Below, one piece after another: positions 1 through 4,703 of a DNA stretch of 7,376 nt. Under the pieces are notes generated by a model that had not been told where the DNA came from, made no database searches, and saw only the letters and a list, made by a program, of their open reading frames with translations. Origin of the DNA: Candidatus Latescibacterota bacterium (GTDB taxonomy: Bacteria > Eisenbacteria > RBG-16-71-46 > SZUA-252); assembly GCA_016207265.1 (NCBI GenBank), contig JACQPZ010000018.1:1-7376 (forward strand), written 5' to 3'. The position numbers were made by a program, and so were the translations under genes. Position 1 is the first letter of the stretch; every line of letters begins with the position of its first letter.

Positions 1-1
1 C

Positions 2-493
2 ATCCGGTCCGACCGGTTCCGCGAAGATCTCTATTTCCGCCTCGCGGTCGTTCCGATTATCGTACCCCCACTTCGCGACCGCGCCGAGGACGTCCCTCCG
101 CTCGTGGAGCATTTCACGGGCCTGATCGCCCGAGAGACAAAGGGACGCCGTAAGCGGTTCACGGCCGGTGCGCTGAATCTGCTGCGCCGGTATGGCTTTC
201 CGGGGAACGTCCGCGAGCTGCGGAATCTCGTCGAGCGGCTGATCATCATGACCCCGGACGCAACCGTGGGACCCGAGCACGTGCGGGAGGTGCTCCCCCA
301 CCTCGAGCAGGAGGGCGAGGGGAGGCGCCTGAGCGACGCGGTGCGGGAATTCGAGCGGAAGCAGATCGAGGCGTCGCTTCAGGCCGAGGGAGGAAACGTG
401 ACGAAGGCGGCCTCGCGATTGGGGCTCGAGCGGAGCCACCTCTACAAGAAGATGAAGAAGCTGGGCTTGGGTCCCGGGACTTTGGACCCATAG
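2..493 (+). CDS. Sigma-54-dependent transcriptional activator (NtrC/Fis family), C-terminal part
   Basis: Partial gene: the frame is open from the first bases of the window, and 163 residues are visible. The first 30 or so residues carry the FREDLYFRL stretch and the PPLRDRAEDVP stretch, which are hallmarks of the sigma-54 AAA+ activator domain just after sensor I. The sensor II segment GNVRELRN lies at visible residues 68-75. A Fis-type helix-turn-helix follows at about residues 132-154 (GGNVTKAASRLGLERSHLYK region) and ends the protein. Family knowledge: such proteins hydrolyse ATP to open promoter complexes of RNA polymerase with sigma-54. The Walker A and GAFTGA motifs and any receiver or sensor domain lie upstream of the window, so the signal is unknown. 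The ATG at 104 is internal to the AAA+ domain and is not the start. The stop codon is 8 bp before purT, so the two are probably co-transcribed. Family assignment is firm; the target genes are unknown. Confidence 0.95.
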   Translation: MRSDRFREDLYFRLAVVPIIVPPLRDRAEDVPPLVEHFTGLIARETKGRRKRFTAGALNLLRRYGFPGNVRELRNLVERLIIMTPDATVGPEHVREVLPHLEQEGEGRRLSDAVREFERKQIEASLQAEGGNVTKAASRLGLERSHLYKKMKKLGLGPGTLDP

Positions 494-497
494 GAGG
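492..497 (+). promoter_or_regulatory. Shine-Dalgarno of purT overlapping the upstream stop codon
   Basis: AGGAGG shares its first two bases with the TAG stop of the regulator gene. It ends 4 nt before the GTG at 502, a short but usable spacing. It supports the GTG start of purT and suggests that ribosomes finishing the regulator could re-initiate on purT. Confidence 0.7.
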
Positions 498-501
498 CCG
501 C

Positions 502-1752
502 GTGCAGATCGGCACACCGCTTTCTCCGGGCGCGACGAGGGTCATGCTCCTCGGAGCCGGAGAGCTCGGGAAGGAAGTCATTATCGCGTTCCAGCGCCTC
601 GGCGTGGAGGTGATCGCCGTCGACCGCTACCCGAACGCGCCCGGCCACCAGCTCGCGCATCGCTTCCACGTCATCGACATGACCGACGCGCGCGCCGTCC
701 GGTCGCTCGTCGAGATCGAGAAGCCGCAGTTCGTCGTTCCGGAGATCGAGGCGATCGCCACGGACGAGCTCAAGCGGATCGAGGAGGACGGGCTCGCGGT
801 CGTGATCCCCACCGCCCGCGCCACCCAGCTCACCATGAACCGCGAAGGCATCCGGCGTCTCGTCGCCGAGGAGCTTCGCCTGCCGACCTCGCGGTACGCG
901 TTCGCCGACTCGGCGGATGAGATCCCCGCGGCCGCACGGGCGCTCGGCTATCCGTGCGTCGTCAAGCCGATCATGTCCTCCTCCGGCAAGGGGCAGTCGG
1001 TGCTGGCCGGTCCCGAGGCGATCGACAAGGCTTGGGCGTACGCCATGACGGCCGGTCGCGTGAAAAGCGGCCGGGTCATCGTCGAGGAGCACATCCGCTT
1101 CGACTACGAGATCACGCTCCTCACCGTGCGCTCGGTGGACGCAAGCGGCGCGAGCCTCACCTCGTTCTGCGAGCCGGTCGGGCACGTCCAGATCAAGGGA
1201 GACTACGTCGAGAGCTGGCAGCCGCAACCGATGACGGACACGGCGCGCACGCGCGCCCGCGAGATCGCCGGGAAGGTGACGGGCCGCCTGGGCGGCCGCG
1301 GCATTTTCGGCGTGGAGCTCTTCGTCAAGGGGGATCAGGTCTGGTTCAGCGAGGTGAGCCCGCGACCTCACGACACCGGCATGGTCACCATGATCACGCA
1401 GGCGCAGAGCGAGTTCGACCTGCACGCGCGGGCGATCCTCGGCCTCCCGGTGAGCACGGAGATGCGCTCCCCCGGAGCAAGCGCCGTGATCTACGGAGGG
1501 ACGGACGCCAAGGGAATCGTGTTCGAAGATGTGGACGATGCGCTTCGCGTGCCGCGCACCGATCTCCGCCTGTTCGGGAAGCCCGAGGCGTTCACGAGAC
1601 GCCGGATGGGGGTCGCGCTCGCCTACGGCCCGGACATCGCCGACGCGCGCAACCGGGCCAAGCTCTGCGCATCGAAAGTGAGACCGATGGCGCCCGAGGT
1701 CTGGCGCCTCGCTGCGGAGCCGGCAATCGAGACAGGGGGGATCCCGAAGTGA
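502..1752 (+). CDS. purT: Formate-dependent phosphoribosylglycinamide formyltransferase (GAR transformylase 2)
   Basis: PurT is an ATP-grasp enzyme that makes formyl-GAR from GAR, formate and ATP, a folate-independent route for the third step of purine synthesis, in the cytoplasm. The 416-residue product matches the E. coli protein (about 392 residues) along its length as I recall it. Matching stretches include the N-terminal GAGELGKEV (residues 18-26, with the GAR-contacting Glu21), VPEIEAIATD, LTMNREGIRRL, the ATP-grasp lysine loop KPIMSSSGKGQ, and the metal/ATP site SEVSPRPHDTGMVT with Glu284 and Asp291. The GTG start is chosen because similarity begins right there and AGGAGG lies just upstream; the next in-frame ATG (544) would cut into the first beta strand. 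About 20 residues at the C-terminus (after the GVALAYGPDIADA region) extend past the usual end and look poorly conserved. The stop overlaps the next gene by 4 bp (GTGA), which implies translational coupling. Confidence 0.97.
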   Translation: MQIGTPLSPGATRVMLLGAGELGKEVIIAFQRLGVEVIAVDRYPNAPGHQLAHRFHVIDMTDARAVRSLVEIEKPQFVVPEIEAIATDELKRIEEDGLAVVIPTARATQLTMNREGIRRLVAEELRLPTSRYAFADSADEIPAAARALGYPCVVKPIMSSSGKGQSVLAGPEAIDKAWAYAMTAGRVKSGRVIVEEHIRFDYEITLLTVRSVDASGASLTSFCEPVGHVQIKGDYVESWQPQPMTDTARTRAREIAGKVTGRLGGRGIFGVELFVKGDQVWFSEVSPRPHDTGMVTMITQAQSEFDLHARAILGLPVSTEMRSPGASAVIYGGTDAKGIVFEDVDDALRVPRTDLRLFGKPEAFTRRRMGVALAYGPDIADARNRAKLCASKVRPMAPEVWRLAAEPAIETGGIPK

Positions 1753-2252
1753 GCGGCCTTCAGGCGGACGATCCGACGACCCGAGAATTCCTGCGCTTGA
1801 GCCTGGCCACGCTCGCCTACCGCGCGGGCAAGACCGTCCGCGGCACGCCCGACGCGTTCGGGCAGTACCGCCACTCTCAGGATTCGAACTCGTGCGTGGA
1901 GATACTCGCCCACATGGGAGATCTCATGGACTGGGCGGTGCGCATGTGCCAGGGCGAGTCCCGATGGACGACCGCGACGCCGCTTCCGTGGGAGCGGGAG
2001 ATCGAGCGCTTCTTCGGGTGCCTCAAGGCGATCGACGACTACCTCGCGTCCGGCGCGCCGATCCGGTGGGAGCCGGGCCGCGTGTTCCAGGGCGGGATCG
2101 CGGATGCGCTCACGCATACGGGACAGCTCGCGATGCTTCGCCGGCTCTCCGGCTTCAAGATGAAGAGCGAGAATTACTCGAGGGCGGACATCCAGGTGGG
2201 CCGCGTCGGGATCGACCAGACCCCCGCCGATCCGAAGTACGAATTCAACTGA
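1749..2252 (+). CDS. DinB-like four-helix-bundle protein (putative metal-dependent)
   Basis: The product is 167 residues, the usual size of the DinB/YfiT superfamily. These are small helical proteins that generally bind a divalent metal through three histidines; some are thiol-dependent transferases, but most have no known reaction. Visible support is helix 2 with ILAHMGDLMDW (His55, the first metal ligand position) and the signature near the third helix, DALTHTGQLAMLRRLSG (residues 119-135), which resembles the family's HxxxHxGQ motif. Here the first His of that motif is Asp119 and the second is His123. A W-rich, charged middle section (WERE, IRWEPG) and a tail ending in PKYEFN complete it. 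The GTG start overlaps the purT stop as GTGA, and a G-rich Shine-Dalgarno (AGGGGGG) ends 8 nt upstream. The frame stays open far upstream inside purT, but that part is out-of-frame purT coding. Family is likely; function is unknown. Confidence 0.8.
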   Translation: MSGLQADDPTTREFLRLSLATLAYRAGKTVRGTPDAFGQYRHSQDSNSCVEILAHMGDLMDWAVRMCQGESRWTTATPLPWEREIERFFGCLKAIDDYLASGAPIRWEPGRVFQGGIADALTHTGQLAMLRRLSGFKMKSENYSRADIQVGRVGIDQTPADPKYEFN

Positions 2253-2259
2253 CGGCCCC

Positions 2260-2318
2260 CGGGCGATGATCCATCGGGCGATGATCCACGGGCGATGAGG
2301 CATCGGGCGATGATCCAC
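2260..2318 (+). repeat. Four-copy 15-bp tandem repeat spanning the cysteine synthase start
   Basis: The unit is CGGGCGATGATCCAY. Copies start at 2260, 2275, 2289 and 2304, with steps of 15, 14 and 15 bp because copies 2 and 3 share a base. Copies 1, 2 and 4 are identical except for the last base. Copy 3 differs at the GAT-CC part (GAG-GC). Every copy contains an ATG, and the array fills most of the spacer after the DinB-like gene and enters the next gene. It probably arose by slipped replication. Confidence 0.85.
2297..2300 (+). promoter_or_regulatory. Probable Shine-Dalgarno of the cysteine synthase gene, inside repeat copy 3
   Basis: GAGG lies 9 nt before the ATG at 2310. It exists only because repeat copy 3 differs from the other copies at these bases, and it is the main reason to prefer the start at 2310 over the in-frame ATG at 2295. 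Confidence 0.5.
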
Positions 2319-3224
2319 CCCGACCTCGCGGCCACGGTCGGGCGAACACCCCTCGTCGACCTCCGGCGCATAGCGAGAGGCCTCCCGAGCCGTGTCATCG
2401 GCAAGCTCGAGCTGCGCAATCCCTGCGGAAGCGTGAAGGACCGGGTCGGCGTCGCGCTCATCGAGGACGCCGAGCGCCGGGGAATCCTACGCGCCGGGAC
2501 GACGATCGTGGAGCCCACGGGCGGCAATACCGGCATCGGCCTCGCATTCCTCGCGGCGATCCGCGGCTACCAGATCATCCTCACGATGCCGGAGACCATG
2601 TCGAGGGAACGCGTCGCGCTGCTCCGGCATCTGGGCGCCGAGGTGGTTCTGACCCCCGGGATCCTCATGGCCAGCGCGGTGGAGCGGGCCGCGCAGCTTC
2701 AGGCCGAGATTCCCGGCGCGGTCATGCTCGACCAGTTCCGCAACCGGATGAACCCGGAAATCCACCGAAGGACGACGGCCGTGGAGATCTGGGACGATTC
2801 GGGCGGAGCCGTGGACGTCTTCGTGAGCGCCGTCGGCACGGGGGGGACCATCACGGGTGTCGGCGAGGTCCTGAAGCAGCGCAAGCCCGGCGTCCGGGTC
2901 GTCGCGGTGGAGCCGGCCGGCGCCGCCGTGCTCTCGGGGAAGCCCGCCGGGAACCACCTCATTCCCGGCATTGGAGTGGGCTTCATCCCCGACGTCTTGA
3001 ATCGGTCCATCCTGGACGAGGTCATCGCGGTGACGGACGAGGACGCGCTCGCGTGCGCGAGACGGCTCGCCCGGGAGGAAGGGATCGTGGCCGGCGTCTC
3101 CTCCGGCGCAGCGCTCCATGCCGCGCTCGCGGTCGCTTCACGCGCCGAGTCCGCCGGGAAGTCGATCGTGGTGATCCTCGCCGATACGGGCGAGCGCTAC
3201 GTGACGACGCCGCTCTTCGCTTGA
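2310..3224 (+). CDS. cysK: Cysteine synthase family PLP enzyme (O-acetylserine sulfhydrylase-like)
   Basis: This is a fold-type II PLP beta-synthase, most likely forming L-cysteine from O-acetylserine and sulfide in the cytoplasm. The 304 residues match the usual length of about 300-320. Motifs in order: TVGRTPLVDL at the N-terminus; the PLP lysine in NPCGSVKDR (Lys43); the substrate loop EPTGGNTGIGLA, where CysK proteins more often have TSGNTG; the phosphate-binding GTGGTITGVG; PGIGVGFIP; SSGAA; and the C-terminal DTGERYVTTPLF. The start at 2310 (MIHPDL...) is preferred because homologues begin with a short MI-type leader before the TxGxTPL motif and GAGG lies 9 nt upstream; ATG 2295 would add five repeat-encoded residues. 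The gene sits 57 bp after the DinB-like gene on the same strand, so it probably belongs to the same operon. The exact acyl donor (O-acetylserine, O-phosphoserine or a cystathionine-type reaction) cannot be read from these motifs, so the symbol is the best family match. Confidence 0.9.
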   Translation: MIHPDLAATVGRTPLVDLRRIARGLPSRVIGKLELRNPCGSVKDRVGVALIEDAERRGILRAGTTIVEPTGGNTGIGLAFLAAIRGYQIILTMPETMSRERVALLRHLGAEVVLTPGILMASAVERAAQLQAEIPGAVMLDQFRNRMNPEIHRRTTAVEIWDDSGGAVDVFVSAVGTGGTITGVGEVLKQRKPGVRVVAVEPAGAAVLSGKPAGNHLIPGIGVGFIPDVLNRSILDEVIAVTDEDALACARRLAREEGIVAGVSSGAALHAALAVASRAESAGKSIVVILADTGERYVTTPLFA

Positions 3225-3292
3225 TCGGCCGCTTCGGCTGGCGGGCCTATTCGCCTGATCGGCCTCTTCGCCCCGCGGGCTTCTTCGCTTGA
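3215..3292 (+). repeat. 34-bp imperfect tandem repeat copying the end of the cysteine synthase gene
   Basis: Unit 1 (3215-3248) starts inside the last codons of the cysteine synthase gene. Unit 2 (3249-3282) follows directly and agrees at 27 of 34 bases, for example TGATCGGCC followed by CTTCG in both. A third partial unit (3283-3292, CTTCGCTTGA) is identical to the first 10 bases of unit 1. The pattern indicates a local duplication of the gene end that has since drifted. No promoter or terminator was seen here. Confidence 0.75.
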
Positions 3293-3304
3293 CTACCGCC
3301 ACGG

Positions 3305-3865
3305 GTGTTCCCGACTGGGATGCGCGAGAGCGCGATTTACGCGCCGCCGCCGGAAGTGCCGGCCTTGGTGCGGGCTCGTGCGATCCCGCCGGGGCTTCTC
3401 CAGCTTGCGCCGCAAGTTGGAGCTGAGGGCTCGGAGCTGGCCAGAGGTGGGGTCTCGGCTCCGGACGTCATGTTCTATGGACATGTGTCGTTCGATGAAC
3501 TTGCTCCAGGGCAAGTTGAGAACCCGAGCGCGAAGCCGGCCCTGCTCTCTCCCGAGCGCTATCTCCTTACGCTCATGATCGGCGCGAGCACGCAGGAGAA
3601 GCTGCGCTACGCCCAGACCTTGCTCAGCCACGCCGTTCCCACGGGAGATCCCGCTCAGGTGATCGACCAGAGCCGAAGAGGCGCGTCGTGCTGCCGAGTT
3701 CTCGGAGACCCTTCACGGCGCGACGCTGGAGCAGCGGATGCGCGCGTCCCTGAAGTTTCTGAGCAGGAGATCGGTCCAAGGCCCCGCGCCGCCGGAGAGG
3801 CGCGCGAGCGCATCACGCGCTTCCTCAGGGGTTCCACGCGCGTGAGCAAAGCCCTGATGTGCTAA
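3305..3865 (+). pseudogene. Decayed HNH-endonuclease-like gene fragment
   Basis: The frame is open for 186 codons, but only a central part looks like a protein I recognise. From about 3500 to 3665 it reads DELAPGQVE, LLSPERYLLTLMIG, EKLRYAQTLLSHAVP and TGDPAQVID. I associate this linker-plus-helix segment with a family of bacterial HNH endonucleases, where it precedes a conserved Lys-rich stretch and the C-terminal HNH domain. Neither of those is present here: after VIDQ the frame becomes Arg/Ser/Cys-rich and ends at 3865. The upstream part (3305-3490) is low-complexity and broken by inverted repeats. From 3663 to 3845 a different frame reads more like protein (EEARRAAEFSETLHGATLEQ...), so either a frameshift or an unrelated second fragment lies there. 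No convincing start codon or Shine-Dalgarno was seen. The family link is from memory of sequence patterns; the lack of a nuclease centre is seen directly. Confidence 0.55.
3398..3517. repeat. Cluster of three inverted repeats (potential hairpins)
   Basis: Hairpin 1 (3398-3422) has arms CTCCAGCTTGC and GCAAGTTGGAG around a 3-nt loop, 11 pairs including one G-T. Hairpin 2 (3464-3489) pairs GAC and CATGT with ACATG and GTC around TCTATGG, with a small internal mismatch. Hairpin 3 (3498-3517) has perfect 7-bp arms AACTTGC and GCAAGTT around TCCAGG. Hairpins 1 and 3 share the CTTGC/GCAAG core. None is followed by a T-run, so they do not look like standard terminators. Confidence 0.6.
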
Positions 3866-3867
3866 CA

Positions 3868-3903
3868 CCCGCCCCGATCAGGACACACCAGACGGGAAGC
3901 GGG
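3868..3903. terminator. Possible bidirectional hairpin between convergent units
   Basis: CCCGC (3868-3872) pairs with GCGGG (3899-3903) and CCCG (3873-3876) with CGGG (3893-3896), leaving an AA bulge and a 16-nt loop. It lies just downstream of the methyltransferase stop on the - strand and after the decayed + strand region, where a shared terminator would sit. No U-tract follows on either strand, so an intrinsic terminator is only a possibility. Confidence 0.3.
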
Positions 3904-3905
3904 CC

Positions 3906-4562
3906 TCAGTAAACCCCCGGCACAAGCCGCGAGGTGCGTCCCATGTAGCCGCGGTACTCGTCCCCGAACTGCTCGACCAGGAAGGCCTCCTCGACGTCCA
4001 TACGCCGCTTGAACATCCAGAGCGGAACCGGCAGGAGGATAAGCGCCACCGCGCTCCGGAAGACGAACGCGAATCCCAGGTCCATGAGCAGGATCCCGAC
4101 GTACGAAGGGTGCCGGACGCGCGCGTAGACGCCGGTCGTCTTGATGCGATGCCCTTCCTGGACCGCCACGACCGAGGCGAACCGATTGCCCAGCTCGATC
4201 ATGGGCCAGACCCGAAGCGAAGCGCCGGCTGCGAGCAGGACGAGCCCCGACCAGCGCGTGACGTCCCCTCCCGGCAGCGTCCACAGATCGCGGGCGTCCA
4301 TGTAGGGCATCACCCACGCCGTAAAGAGCGTGTGGAACATCAGGAGCGGGAAGAACGGCCTCCAGTCGGGCGCGTGCTTGAGCCCGCGGCTCCTCCCCGC
4401 CGTGCAGAAGGTCATGACGGGCATCATCAGCAGATGGATCACGACCACGCCGACCCGAACCGGATGCGCGAAGAAGCCGCCCCAGCTCCCCCATCCCATG
4501 ACCATGAGGAGCAGGAACAGGAGAACGTTCAACGGAATTCCGACGACCTGTTTCCAGCTCAT
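3906..4562 (-). CDS. ICMT-family integral membrane methyltransferase
   Basis: The 218-residue protein belongs to the isoprenylcysteine carboxyl methyltransferase / phospholipid methyltransferase-like superfamily of S-adenosylmethionine-dependent enzymes in the membrane. Hydrophobic segments are visible at about residues 8-22, 37-52, 70-86, 104-119 and 155-182. The C-terminal half holds the family core: LGNRFASVV (124-132), the loop GVYARVRHPSYVG (144-156) that forms the SAM-binding region, and the tail with EEAFLVEQFGDEYRGYMGRT (191-210). Bacterial members usually have unknown substrates, so no specific reaction is claimed. The ATG at 4562 is chosen because the first membrane segment starts soon after it. 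An in-frame GTG at 4604 would add 14 residues (MRAVLHSTRAGTPS), but neither start has a clear Shine-Dalgarno. The gene is transcribed alone, divergent from the kinase gene and convergent with the decayed HNH region. Confidence 0.88.
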   Translation of the reverse strand: MSWKQVVGIPLNVLLFLLLMVMGWGSWGGFFAHPVRVGVVVIHLLMMPVMTFCTAGRSRGLKHAPDWRPFFPLLMFHTLFTAWVMPYMDARDLWTLPGGDVTRWSGLVLLAAGASLRVWPMIELGNRFASVVAVQEGHRIKTTGVYARVRHPSYVGILLMDLGFAFVFRSAVALILLPVPLWMFKRRMDVEEAFLVEQFGDEYRGYMGRTSRLVPGVY

Positions 4563-4620
4563 GGACGGGGTCCCCGCGCGTGTGGAATGCAAAACGGCGC
4601 GCACTCTAACACATTGGCGC

Positions 4621-4649
4621 TGGAAACGCGGGCGCCGGCCGCGTATAAT
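4621..4649 (+). promoter_or_regulatory. Probable sigma-70-type promoter of the kinase gene
   Basis: A perfect TATAAT (4644-4649) stands out in GC-rich surroundings. Exactly 17 bp upstream is TGGAAA (4621-4626), matching 4 of 6 bases of the -35 consensus TTGACA. A start of transcription near 4656 would give a 5' leader of about 48 nt before the ATG at 4704. It lies between the divergent methyltransferase and kinase genes. Confidence 0.6.
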
Positions 4650-4703
4650 CCATGCTCGTCGGCAGTCGAATCATGTCCGCCTCTCCGCGGCGAGGTCGCG
4701 AGT

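Noticed and set aside
442..1425. 327-codon open frame on the - strand inside purT
   Set aside because: It is antisense to strongly conserved purT sequence and shows no recognisable motif. It is a codon-bias shadow.
954..1748. Long upstream extension of the DinB-like frame
   Set aside because: It overlaps purT completely, and its product is Arg-rich and unlike any protein. The GTG at 1749 with a G-rich ribosome site explains the real start.
2295..2309. ATG at 2295 as the start of cysteine synthase
   Set aside because: It is possible and in frame, but the added residues are repeat-encoded, it lacks a Shine-Dalgarno, and GAGG fits the ATG at 2310 better.
2260..2318. Short repeats as a possible CRISPR array
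   Set aside because: The copies are 15 bp and directly adjacent with no spacers, so this is a plain tandem repeat.
3225..3245. Short stem CGGCC-GGCTG after the cysteine synthase stop as a terminator
   Set aside because: It has only five pairs with one G-T and no T-run, so it is too weak to call.
3293..3631. 112-codon - strand open frame opposite the decayed HNH region
   Set aside because: Its sequence is the antisense of the + strand segment that carries the recognisable motif; no ribosome site or family was seen.
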